From Rhizopus arrhizus (taxonomy: Eukaryota > Mucoromycota > Mucoromycetes > Mucorales > Rhizopodaceae), in the NCBI GenBank assembly GCA_024220505.1, contig JAKZZE010000010.1:1-64000 (forward strand): a DNA stretch of 64,000 bases. Reading direction: 5' to 3'. This document shows positions 44,400 through 54,797 of the stretch, one piece after another. Under the pieces are notes generated by a model. It saw nothing but the letters and a program-made list of their open reading frames with translations. It was not told the origin of the DNA and ran no database searches. Numbering within the stretch: position 1 is the stretch's first letter; every line of letters begins with the position of its first letter. The translations under genes and the position numbers were made by a program.

Positions 44400-45224
44400 T
44401 TATTGACCCAATATGAATTCGATTAATCCAATGGACTTCTTTGTGATTGAATTTGATTTAATAAAATAACCAATCAAGTTATCTTGATTTAACAAATAAC
44501 TCGTAATAAATCCAATATATTCTTTCACATAACTTTTACTGTATTCAATCATTTCTTGAATATATAAAATGACATCACACAATAAGGAATGCTTGTCGAT
44601 ACCGCATGACCTTAACGGCCTTACGATACAAATAGGTCGATTGTAACTTGAGATGAAGGTGAATGACATCCAATCATAACTTATACTTTCTTCAAGACTA
44701 AAATCATATTGATTAGACCAACGTAAACAGACTGGATGATCAAGTGCTCGTTGATGAAGTACAGCAGACAGATGACCACAGAGGATTTGTACATCGTCAT
44801 GATAGATAAAGGTCATGATAGGTCTACCGATGAGTTCATACATCGGTTGTTTAAAATGACTATTGTTGTGTACTTGTTCAATCGTTCCATAACAATTAAG
44901 ACCTATAATAGATGGCATCATCAACTGTTGCTGTTCTTCTTGTTCCATCATCGGTTTCAGTAACCAATAACTCAAACGGTCTTCTTGATGAATACAGCAT
45001 TGAAATGTGATTAGATGACCGTCTGAATGCTTTAGTGTACACTCTGGAATGAGAGATAGTTTGGATGAGAGTTGAATAAATTGTGTGATAGGTTGATCGA
45101 CTACATCTGGCATTGAATATCCTGATAAATCAAGTAGTTCATCTGTTGCTGTAATAATACATTGTGTTGAATGATTTGTAATAAATAAACAAGAGGACCA
45201 AAGTGGGCAATTTGAATAAAACAT
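44400..45224 (-). CDS. PAS-domain protein
   Basis: A single-exon 274-residue protein. Two PAS-like units are visible: residues about 14-90 (TNHSTQCIITATDELLDLSG, then VVDQPITQFI) and about 105-200 (LNCYGTIEQVHNNS, ELIGRPIMTFIYHDDV). The second ends in a beta-strand pair near SYDWMSFTFISS. There is no DNA-binding, kinase or LOV photo-active Cys motif, so it may be a partner or sensor subunit in signalling, as with other Mucorales PAS-only proteins. The C-terminal 60 residues are helical. It converges with MRP49. Confidence 0.72.
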   Translation of the reverse strand: MFYSNCPLWSSCLFITNHSTQCIITATDELLDLSGYSMPDVVDQPITQFIQLSSKLSLIPECTLKHSDGHLITFQCCIHQEDRLSYWLLKPMMEQEEQQQLMMPSIIGLNCYGTIEQVHNNSHFKQPMYELIGRPIMTFIYHDDVQILCGHLSAVLHQRALDHPVCLRWSNQYDFSLEESISYDWMSFTFISSYNRPICIVRPLRSCGIDKHSLLCDVILYIQEMIEYSKSYVKEYIGFITSYLLNQDNLIGYFIKSNSITKKSIGLIEFILGQ

Positions 45225-46126
45225 TTTTTTTTTAAAAAAAAAAAAAAAAAAAAAAGAGAGAAAAAGAAGATGATAAATAGGCGCGTGATTTTATTTTATA
45301 TATATTTTCTCTCTTACTTTTTTTTTTTTTCTTTTTTTTTTTTTTTTCACATGAAAACAAAAAGGTGAAACTGTTATTGTTTATTATTTATATTATCCCT
45401 CTCTTTCTTTCTCCTTCAAGCTACAGATTCAGTTTGTTTGAATCATGAATTATCATCTTTTGATGATGGCAAATAAAGTAGGATTTGATATGTTTGAAAT
45501 CATTTTATAGTCTTTTAATCATAAAGTAATTAATCACTATATTATCCATGACAACCATTGTATCCTTTGACCAATGACAAGGTAATTCCTGGATATGATT
45601 CATATCCCAATTATTTGAAGCATAAAATATATCCCTTCTTATTACTCTACCCATTTTAGATATTTGATCACCTTAACCTTTCAACACATCCAATATACTC
45701 TCCTATATTTCTCTTTCACATTCAATACTTGTTTTATATCTGATATATTGATTATATAAATTGAATCATATCTTTCACTGTCTTTATTTGAATAGTGTAT
45801 TCGTGTTAATTAAAAAGTAGAATATCAATAAAAATAATAATAACAATAACAATAATAAAAATAAAAGCGGATATCAAATACAACACAATCGGTCAATTTA
45901 TCCAATGTATAAATACTGTCTTTCATTTGTTCAATACTGTTTTCATTTTAATAACTCAACCAAGAAATACATCTATTCTTTAATAACTTATTTTAGAAAG
46001 CACAAAGTAGCAAGTCACACGTTTTCATTTAAAATTTCTGTTAGAACCAAAATAACCCTAAAGAATAAAAAAAAAAAAAAAAAAAAAATAAGAAAAATTC
46101 CTTAGAAAAGCATATAAAAGAGAAGG
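45225..46126. other. Divergent intergenic region
   Basis: Shared upstream region of the PAS gene (-) and the secreted-protein gene (+). It contains A and T tracts (about 45236-45254, 45320-45347, 46069-46088). ORF 45905-46105 ends in a poly-Lys run from the A tract and is not supported. Confidence 0.5.
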
Positions 46127-46678
46127 ATGCCGCCTGTTTCTTTTTTCTATAAAATGCTCTTTCTACAAACTGCTATTCTCACATTATTTTCAAGTTCCGT
46201 CTTGGCCATGTTTGCTGGACAAAATGACCCACGCATTGAAAAATGGAATCGTATGAAGATTGCTCTTCCTGATGGTATCTTGCCTGAGCAAGAAGAATCT
46301 TTGGCTCCAGCAAAGATCATCCATCGTCCTACTTATAGACAACGTATTCAGAAAGAACAACCGGGTTATAAACATCTTGGATTACCTCGTGTCTTGAACC
46401 AGGTAGCACCTTTGCCTCCTTCATTTGTCCAATCTGCTATTAATCAAAAACAAGGTAAGTTAGATGGAGAATGGGCGAAATAGAAATGAACGAAATCTAT
46501 AGCTTCTCAATCTGTATCATGGCAAGCGGCTCCTACAGCAAAACCCTATTATAAATTCGTTGCTTTAGATGAAAAAGTGCCTGTGATGAACAAGTCGATT
46601 AAAGAAAAACAAGTAGTGGGTCTTGATAGTCAAGGAAACATGCAAATTGTGGACGTACCTGAATATCATCGTAATTAA
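46127..46678 (+). CDS. Small secreted protein of unknown function
   Basis: Exons 46127-46454 and 46503-46678 give 167 residues. The second Met (46154) may be the real start because MLFLQTAILTLFSSSVLA is a textbook signal peptide. The mature part starts near MFAGQNDPRIEKWN, is Pro/Gln/Lys-rich, lacks Cys and repeats, and ends VPEYHRN. No family was recognised. It lies 170 bp upstream of the RecQ-like gene on the same strand. Confidence 0.7.
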
Positions 46679-46751
46679 ATTATTCATAATAAATCATTGG
46701 TATTTGGACTTTTCTGGTTTTAAAAAGAATTTAGAATAACAACTACAACAA

Positions 46752-46786
<35 letters not shown>

Positions 46787-46847
46787 ATTGTGTTGTCCTA
46801 CTCAAAAGAATGGGCTTTTTATCGTTACAAATACACTTTTTCATTTG

Positions 46848-47933
46848 ATGAAAACAAACTACAATCAGTGGGTTGCTTGGTATGAACTTTCAGTAAAGCC
46901 TTATATAATGACACCTCACTCTCAACCTACAAGGTGTGGCTATGCTACCTTGAAAAGACCACCTAAACCTTTTGAGATGATGGTTGTTGGAAATCAAGGT
47001 AATTCCACCGAGTTCAGGTCTTTGTTTTATTCATTAACAAAAGAAAGAGTTTAAGCCTGAAAGAACGTTTCATCCTAGAAAAAGGCCAAGAGTAGAAGAA
47101 AGTGAACAAAAGAAGAATAGCTCCATTCAGAATATGATGGTAAGACTTGCAAAAAAGAAAAGAAAAGTTCACTGAAAAATGTCCTTTAAAGAAAAACAGT
47201 GACAAAATACTATCAGAAAGCAGTACTGCAGTAAGAAGAAAGAGAGGGTCTCTTTTAAATAAATCTGATTTGATTATAGGACAACACGCTTTGCAGTCCA
47301 GAGACAGTATACTATGACGCTTCAGAATGTTTTGATAGCAGTGATGACATGTTACTTGACACACTCCAAAGCGTGTTTGGTATATCTGAATGGATACCCA
47401 ATCAATATGAATCCATCACATCAGCCTTAGCCAACCAAGACATCTTGATCATCTTACCTTCGGGACAACCAAGACATCTATGCTATCAGTTACCCGCCCT
47501 ACTACAGCCTAGTCTGACGCTGGTCATGATGCCTCGATTAGTCTATGTGGAGCACAGCTCAATACCTACCCTTTTTTTCTTGGATCAATCGAGTGACATG
47601 GCCCAGACTGTTTCCGCAAGAGATCTGTCGAGCAAGACAGAGAAAGACATTCGATTGATCTACATGACCTATTCTCACTTTTTGCAGCACCGATCCGTTT
47701 TCCAAAGCATCCGGCATCGCGTCGGTCGTCTTGTGCTGGACGATGCGCACTGTCTTTCCCAGTGGCATCCTTTAGGCCATCCACGTTATGTGAAAGCGGT
47801 AGAACACTTGAAGGAGGATTTCCCAAAGACACCCATCACTGCACTGACAGCGATAGCGAACGAACGGGTTCAGATGGATCTTGTTTCTTTTTTAGGCATT
47901 CATAAAATATATAAAAAAAGCATCTTGTTTTAA
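46848..47933 (+). CDS. Truncated RecQ-like protein with degenerate ATPase motifs
   Basis: Exons 46848-46998, 47049-47140, 47192-47230 and 47280-47933 join in frame to 311 residues. A basic, Ser-rich N-terminus precedes a RecQ-type first RecA domain from about residue 118. Motif I is LPSGQPRHLCYQLPA where active RecQ has a GGGKS-type loop, so the ATP-binding Lys is gone. Motif II is DDAHCLSQW in place of DEAHCVSQW. A motif III-like ALTAIANERV is near 282. The protein then stops: helicase domain 2, RQC and HRDC are absent. It cannot be an ATP-driven helicase. It may be a scaffold or a decaying duplicate. It is tail-to-tail with the MFS gene, six bases apart. Confidence 0.75.
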
Positions 47934-47939
47934 ACCTCT

Positions 47940-49179
47940 TTATCGTTTTCTATTTCTATACACTGCATATAGCACAATACCCAACACAGCCCAGCAGAGC
48001 CACTGGCCCACACGAAAAACATCGTAGGCGCCATACAGCACATTAAAAAATTGGCTTCCCAACGCAGGCGCAAATAGCATCCACCCCCAATTTTTCGCAA
48101 ACGCTCCCGTACCGAATCCAGTCACAATCGAGGGTGAGACGCCAAAGCCGATGCCGTATGTGATGGAGATCAAGAGAGTAGAACCAGTGGGGGGTAATTG
48201 ATGGGCTTGTGGCAGAGCCAAAAGAGCCAAGCAAAAAATCCAGAGGGGATCAAGGCCCCATCGGTGCCACATCAGATCGGTCAGGGCGCCAAAGAAGGCC
48301 CGAGAGAGACAGTTGCCAAGACTAAAGAGGGTGATCTGATGGTTGCGTTCGTGTTGTGATGATGAAGACGTTGCCATCAAGATGTGACCAAGATTGGCCA
48401 GATACATGTAACCCATGCCCAGGATCACAAATAAGGCACAGAACAGGGCGGTGCCTGTGGGATGCAATAAAAAGGCAAGCCCTGATCTCTGTTCTTCTTT
48501 TCTGGTGGTCACTGGAGGATGACCAAGGGGATCCTGGATAGGTTCTAGGAACAGAAAGGAGCCTGAAAGGATCACAAGAGAAGTGCAGGCGGCTAAGAAT
48601 AAAAGAAATCGATAGGTAGCTCCTATCTGATGCATGTCTGTTTTGAAAAAGAAATCGTTGATTTGTGAAAAGACAAGGCCAGAGATGCCAATGGAAGCCG
48701 TGGTGAGTCCCATGGAAAGTCCTCGGTATTGTTTAAAATGATGAGACTAAGATAAAAATGAATCAGTCTCTCTTTCGAGTCTTCCATCTATTTACTTGAG
48801 AATCTAATGCGCAAAGAAAAGATGCTGCACCGGCAATACCCGTACAGCCAAGATAGAATGTGATGAGCATGAAATGTTGAGGTAAATATCCAGCATAGGT
48901 CTGAGCTATTAAAAAGAAACCAGAAAAAATAATAGCAGATGCTATTCGTAAAGTGGTCTTGGTACCAAAATAAGTCATGGCCCAAGAACAAAGTGGACCT
49001 GAAAATGATACACCCACAAAGCAAGCGGTATTGACAATACTGTGTTCTAGACTAGACCACTGAAACCGGTCTTGAAGAAAGGTGCTATAGATTGGATAAA
49101 CATATTGTGGCCCTGATACATTGGCTACTAAAAGTGCAGAAAGAAAAGAAAGAAATAAACCTGGTCGATGACGAAACAT
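47940..49179 (-). CDS. Major facilitator transporter, Mch1/SLC16-like
   Basis: Exons 49179-48796 and 48746-47940 (intron 49 bp) encode 396 residues with about 12 hydrophobic segments. The N-terminal half (GPQYVYPIYSTFLQDRFQWS) and the post-splice segment KQYRGLSMGLTTASIGISGL fit monocarboxylate-type or nodulin-like MFS proteins such as yeast Mch1. The central loop (residues about 195-215) is short and hydrophilic. Substrate is unknown. Membrane location could be plasma membrane or vacuole. Confidence 0.75.
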
Positions 49180-49338
49180 TCAAGGATCGACACAAAATAA
49201 TAAAAGTGAAAAAAAAAACAGTAAAAAGAGCTGGTTTTTTTTTTTTCTTTTTTCTTTTTTTTTTTTTCTGTATAAAGTATCACAACACGTGGAGTTGATT
49301 TCAATCAAAACACACACACTAATTCATGCATTGACTTT

Positions 49339-49775
49339 TTATTGACCCTTAAGAACTCTCTTGACAATCTTTTGTTCTTCAATCAAGAAAGCACGCACAA
49401 TACGGTTTCTAACACAGTGAGCACAACGAGATCCACCATAGGCACGGCTGACGGTCTTCTTGGTCTTGGAGACCGTGGCGAATTCACGAGGACGAAGAGC
49501 CTTGATCTACATTCAACCAGTGAGTTTCCTACACTTTCTGTCTCATCTACAACTTACACCAGCCAGAGCTTCACCACAGTCACCACAACGAGGAGCCTTC
49601 ACGGGCTTCTTTTGGTAGTGGTAAACAAGATTGCCACCTATAAAAAATTGCTTAACCCTCATTCTCCTTTATCCATCTCTCTCTCTCTCTCCTTACCAGG
49701 GGTCTTTACGGCCTTGACACGGTTAGAACGAGTGTTGTAAGAACATCGACGACGGTATGTGAGTCTCTGAGCCAT
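49339..49775 (-). CDS. RPL34: Ribosomal protein eL34
   Basis: Three exons, 49775-49697, 49637-49558 and 49506-49339, encode 108 residues. The start is [18 protein letters not shown]. The zinc-binding Cys pair RCGDCG (about residues 45-50) pairs with RCAHCVRNR (about 80-88), and the C-terminus [14 protein letters not shown] matches eL34 of other eukaryotes. It is a cytosolic 60S subunit protein. Introns of 59 and 51 bp are typical for this window. A telomere-like AACCCTA box lies about 150 bp upstream. Confidence 0.95.
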
Positions 49776-49920
49776 TCTACAGACATTTCAAAAATACTTT
49801 TAGTATCTACTCTTCATCTTTATTCATCCATCCATTGATTCATCCATCTCTTTTATTCCAATCCATCTACTTTACCTTGTCTTATCTACGGTCGATTGAA
49901 GAGAAGGGGTTGTGGGTATG

Positions 49921-49927
49921 TAGGGTT
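49921..49927 (-). promoter_or_regulatory. AACCCTA box upstream of RPL34
   Basis: TAGGGTT on the plus strand (AACCCTA toward the gene), about 150 bp before the RPL34 start. Telobox-like motifs of this form commonly occur in fungal ribosomal-protein promoters (Tbf1/Rap1-type factors). The role here is inferred. Confidence 0.4.
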
Positions 49928-50006
49928 GTGATGTTCATGAAGGCAGTGAGCTGTATGCTGTTTTCGTGGGTCCGATCTGAGATTAAAAACTAGGTAAACA
50001 AACAGT

Positions 50007-51308
50007 TTATTGATAATGATCCATTGTCAAATTTGAGTCCTTTTTTGCTTTTGCAAACCCAAGTCTTGTATTTTCTAAATCAAATATCTATAAAAGATGG
50101 TTAAGTGAAAGGAAGAAAAAACAGCTTGTTATTACAGTGTAATAGTTTTTTAAAAAGACATCTCCTAGAATCCATTGATCTGCACGGCCATGGCTAGATA
50201 GACCAGATAGACAGAGATCAATGAATGTCTCATGAGGAAAGAGAATATAATCATTGGATGAAATGGAAAGAGAATGATTATGTACTTCAAGTATAATGTC
50301 CGATAGCTTTCCTTTCAATCCACATGGAATATAATAAGTTCCATTTAAAAAAGTGATGGATGAATGTAAGCTACGATGAATGGCCTGAATATCGCTCTGT
50401 GGGAGAATCATCAAAGTACTGCCTACTTTAAGCTAAGTTTCTTTTTCCTCCCTTTTTTTCTCATCTTCAGTTCATACACTACCTGTATCTATCATTAAAT
50501 GGCGAGACATATTGAGTGGAGTAGCACCAAGATATGCTTCTTTCATCTGGACCACAAAATACTTGCTGCTCTCCAGCATGGGTGCATAGCCAATCGATCC
50601 TTCAAAGTGATTCGGATCAATACCACCAAAATCAATTTCACCACCAAACGGCTGAAGATACATGCCAAAGATACGTTGACGAATTCTCATTTGCTCGTAC
50701 AAGGACTGTAGGAACGGGGGACTTCCTGAACGACCGCTGTCTTGACCTAGACCGAGAATTCCATCGATAGGTAACGAATTAAACACGTCAGAAAGCTCGT
50801 AGGCGCTTGCTACGGGGTAGTTTCTGAGAGTCATATTGGCTACCATGACCGTGTCCTGACCACGGTAGGCAGCGATGGCTCCCGTACCATACCTGAATCG
50901 GACAGATTCTTTACTCTCCCAGTAAGTTTTCGATAACCGGGTATTGTACTGCTGGCCCCTTTTACATGATAGGCAGTGATTGGAAACTACCCAAAATTCG
51001 GAACTTCCGGTATCAAATACGACATGAAAAGTCTGAGGTGGTTCACCAACAGCGACCTCTCCATAGTATCCTAAATCACACAGGCAGTAAGCTATCCTCT
51101 GACCATTCTCTCTCTCTCTCTCTCTCTCTGGTTTGTACTTACCACTTCCGTGAAGGTATCCTGTTTGTTTTAGTCTTTTAATTGGAAAATCTTGACGTTT
51201 TTGAAGGGAAGAGCGTGTTTTTAATTTTATCTTTCTAATGCTGTTTTTTGTTGGTAAATAGGCGATCACTGGTACGATCATTACCAATAACAGTAATATG
51301 AATTTCAT
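50007..51308 (-). CDS. Secreted aspartic protease, pepsin family A1
   Basis: Exons 51308-51143, 51070-50483, 50422-50136 and 50087-50007 give 373 residues. Signal peptide MKFILLLLVMIVPVIA, a basic propeptide to about residue 50, then the two catalytic Asp motifs FDTGSSEFW (D75) and MIDTGSTLM (about D249), the flap YGTGAIAAYRG and the late motif WILGDVFLKNYYTIFD. The C-terminus is complete only with the last small exon. It hydrolyses proteins at acidic pH outside the cell, as in rhizopuspepsins. The first intron (51071-51142) is 72 bp with no stop codon, so retention would add 24 residues in frame. Confidence 0.92.
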
Positions 51309-52833
51309 TTCAACGAGAAGAAAATTGAAAAAAAAAGAAAAGAATAAGGAGAAAAGAGGATATTTGTTTAAAAAGTATCCATATATTTATTCTTTTTATT
51401 ATTAGGCTTTACTGGTAACGAAAAGTACCGTAGAACAAACAATAATTATAATAAGGCGGTTTGTTATAAAACAAAGGGACGATAGCATCCGTTTGATTTC
51501 ATTAAAAGAGATCCAAGGAAGCATTGCTTTTAAAATATTAGAAATAAATGGTATATGCTGATCATTGGTATCAAACAAACGGACGGCTACCTATCGTATC
51601 TTACCTTGATCCATGCTCTTTATCCACTGTATATCCAAAGAATATAGATATCTTTTTTAAAATCTAAATTGTTGTGTACGCAATACAATCTACTTTTATG
51701 CAAAAAAAGGTCATTAAGAAAGGAGTGGACGGGATTGAGCCTGATTACTTTTTATAGAATTCCTTGAAGGTAAAATGGTGCGAGTTACATAAGATGAGAG
51801 CTAATGATTCATACTAATGCATGTAAAAAAAAGCTCACTTGCTGCTTTCAATTCTCTTTGCTCTTTCTCCTCTTTTGGCAACCAGCACATCGGAGCTTCC
51901 CCACTGCAAAATATCCCAATTGTATGTATCTATCATGGAGTCATAATATTCCTCCATTCCTTTTATTAAAAAACTACCTTCCATATTTTATTTGGTTTTC
52001 AAAGATTATCTTGCCTTCTTCAACAATCTATTTGATAAATATTGAAATTTTTAATTTACAGCTTTTTAAGAAATCGTCTACTCTTAACGACTATTCAAAT
52101 AGAACATTTGGCTTTCTTGTAACAAGAGTCTGTGTGTATAGTATAGCTTATGTTTTCGTTCCCTTGATTTCTACCTTCTTTTGCAAGTGATTTTTTTTTT
52201 TGCAGCCCTGGTTTGTTAATAAAGAAAAATTAAATAAAGGCTAATAACATTGAACCCCTGAATATGTCTGCATTTATTTTTTTGCGTCAAATATCTGTTT
52301 TTTATTTTATTAGCTCACAAGCGTCATTCATATTCAATTGATTACTCTCTGGTTTATCGGATGAGTCAATAATTTCCAAATTCTTCATATATTTCTTCTG
52401 CTGTAATTTCAAAGGGTAAGTTTCTAATAGTGCTTTTTTAACAATGAGTTAAAGTAAGCAAAAAGTATCATTTCATAAATAGAATTCTATTTACTTCAAG
52501 TGGCCATCGGACCTATGCAAAATTGTTTTCAGTAAACAATAAAAAAAGGAACACAGGGTTAGTCTATTGTTTGAATCTATTCTTGTTCCAAAAGGACCAA
52601 AATGTTTCCAGGTACCTGCTTTTCTTTGTGAAAATTGGTACTCGCACAGCCACTGTTTTCAATATCAGAATGTTCAATGCAATAAAAGTGAGGCTGAAGG
52701 TTCACTTGAACCGTCTTGCAATCTGATTTAAAACCTACTCGCTAGCACAAAAATCTTATTATATTATTATTATTCATGTCTGTATTAACACATATTTTGA
52801 TATCTTTTGAACATGCGCTGAAATAAGCAAATG

Positions 52834-52865
<32 letters not shown>

Positions 52866-52987
52866 TTCGTGTTACATTTGAAGTTACACAAAAAGTGAAT
52901 AGTAATGCATTTTGGGTATAATGTTTTGATTTCCTAAAAAAAAAAGAATTTAAGCAAAATCATTTTAAAAGGATTTTATCTCATAAA
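51309..52987. other. AT-rich intergenic DNA
   Basis: An imperfect inverted pair (CGATAG..TCCGTTTGATT near 51480 and its complement near 51567-51598) is present. The 128-codon ORF at 51804-52190 is Phe/Leu/Ser-rich from T-rich sequence with no family feature and is not called. An A tract of about 30 bases lies near 52833-52862. No RNA gene was seen. Confidence 0.45.
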
Positions 52988-53861
52988 ATGATTATACCTA
53001 GAGAACATGTTATTCATTCAACAAATCCCTATGTACGTAAATGGTGCGGATGCATTCATTTACGAATAGGGGCATTATTATCTTGTTTAATATGGGCTGG
53101 ATTCTCTTTATATTTTGCCGTTTTGTCATTTCAAGCCAAAAGCCGTAAGTTGAGAATAAAGCAATAAGGGATGGTATAGATAAATCCTTTTTTTATTTTT
53201 TTATTTTTGCTGTTAGCATTTTATTCATATACAGATGCACCCACTGCACTCTACATCTTTGGAACAATCAACCTTGTTTTATTCGGTGTTTGTTTAGGAA
53301 CATTGCTCTGTCTTCTCTTTGTATGTGTCTTTCCTTTTATGTTACCTCCTAATCATATGCTTTTTAGAGATCACAGAAAGGAGTTCGAACTGCTTCCTTT
53401 GCTATAAGTATTACCGTTTTTGTCTTGGTTGCTGATATAGTTGCCAATACAATCCTGTTTATCGCTAAAAAAGATTCTTATGTCCAATGGTGCATTAATA
53501 TAGCTTCCACTTCACTAAATCGAGACATTCTCGATCAACAACAGCAACGGCAATTCAGTTTTAACCAACAAGACTTTTATAACTGTAATCGTACTTGGGA
53601 AGACGAGTTGAAATTCACTATTTTGTGCACAATATTAATCATAGCACTTTATGTAAAAAAAGAAAGAAAAAAAAAGTAACTTGTATCAGAAATCAACTCA
53701 CACTTTACGTAAATTAGACTTATTGGGCCTTTTGCTTATTTTCATATGCAGTCAAGCTTAGAATTAATATTAAGACGGCCATGGTTAACTATTATCAGCA
53801 AGGTATGATGCCTCAACCCATAATGGTGCCTACGATGAATGGTGGGGACATCATTCTTTAA
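52988..53861 (+). CDS. Four-TM (tetraspan-like) membrane protein
   Basis: Exons 52988-53144, 53217-53320, 53368-53675 and 53762-53861 give 222 residues. TM segments are near residues 25-45 (LRIGALLSCLIWAGFSLYFA), 65-87, 97-118 (FAISITVFVLVADIVANTIL) and 170-187. The large loop between TM3 and TM4 is Gln-rich and contains two Cys (FYNCNRTW). The tail ends with a Met/Pro-rich stretch (YYQQGMMPQPIMVPTMN). The layout resembles Sur7 or tetraspanin-like fungal proteins, but no diagnostic CCG motif exists. The last splice site (53675) is chosen because it gives an open tail. Function unknown. Confidence 0.65.
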
Positions 53862-54407
53862 ACATATTTTTGATGTAAGCAAAGGGAGAAAATGAATGCT
53901 TTTTGTACTGAATGCTTCTATTTACCAAGCATATATAACAGTCTACTTACAGAAATGTAATTGCTATTTCCCTACTATGCAAGCAGCTAATGTTGAAAGC
54001 ATATTGCTTTTCTTAATAATAAACTTGAAAAGAAAAAAAATTTAGAATGATATTAACACATGTGAGCCAGTATCATACATGATATTGTGGACCCTTTATG
54101 TTTAGTATGGTTTTCGCCTCCATGCTGCTGCTATTTATAAAAAATCGCTTTATACACAGTTAGCTAAGTATTGCTTTACAAATAGTAATCCAGGGAAATG
54201 CTGAATTACCATCCAAAAATTCATTACTTGTGCTGTACATCAAAATTATATAGCTTCACTGGCTAAGGCAATAGGTCAACTAGCTTGCAAATTTAACATA
54301 TCTTGCACCGGGAAGCAGGTGCTTGCAGTACAGACTTAGTCTCTTTCTCCTTGCTATTTTATTATTTTATATATAGAATAAATTTTGGTATATAGTATGT
54401 ACAATGT
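53862..54407. other. Intergenic region between convergent genes
   Basis: AT-rich with no supported gene or repeat. It holds the 3' ends of the four-TM gene (+) and DUO1 (-). Confidence 0.5.
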
Positions 54408-54797
54408 CTATTCTTCTTCTAGCTTTAATTGCGACTTTTCCCACTCTGGATCTTCAAGCAAATTTTTAAAAGTCTCAGTTTTTTCCAAAATCAATGACCA
54501 GACATTCAATAACCGATCTGTTTCATCCACATGCTGTGCCACTTGACTTTGTACTTGAAGAGCATTTTGAAAATCACCAATCATCAGCTCCACAGCACGA
54601 TTCACTAGTTGAAGTTTTTCAAATTCCTTTCTCAAATGCGCGTTGTACTCGTCTGAATTTTCAGGATTGTCCACAGGAGGTTCATGCTGAACATTGCGTT
54701 GAAAAAACGTCGAACGACGATTTGTTTTTAGGAGAATGCTCTGACGATGAGGAGCAGTGGGTGGCGTTGTAGGTGGGTTTTCGTTAGCATCTGCCAT
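54408..54797 (-). CDS. DUO1: DASH complex subunit Duo1
   Basis: A single exon of 129 residues starting MADANENPP. Upstream in-frame codons are treated as leader because an AG (TTATTTCAG) sits just before this Met, suggesting a 5' UTR intron. After a Pro/Thr-rich N-termin, the region from LRKEFEKLQLVNRAVELMI to DETDRLLNVWSLILEKTE (about residues 55-110) is the Duo1 domain, a coiled-coil segment of the ten-protein DASH/Dam1 ring that couples kinetochores to spindle microtubules. The acidic end is KLEEE. Confidence 0.85.
   Translation of the reverse strand: MADANENPPTTPPTAPHRQSILLKTNRRSTFFQRNVQHEPPVDNPENSDEYNAHLRKEFEKLQLVNRAVELMIGDFQNALQVQSQVAQHVDETDRLLNVWSLILEKTETFKNLLEDPEWEKSQLKLEEE

Noticed and set aside
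45905..46105. 66-codon ORF before the secreted-protein gene
   Set aside because: Ends in a poly-Lys run from an A tract. It looks like promoter or leader sequence.
51804..52190. 128-codon ORF that could be a small membrane protein
   Set aside because: Composition reflects T-rich DNA. No coherent TM pattern, no splice support, no recognisable homology.
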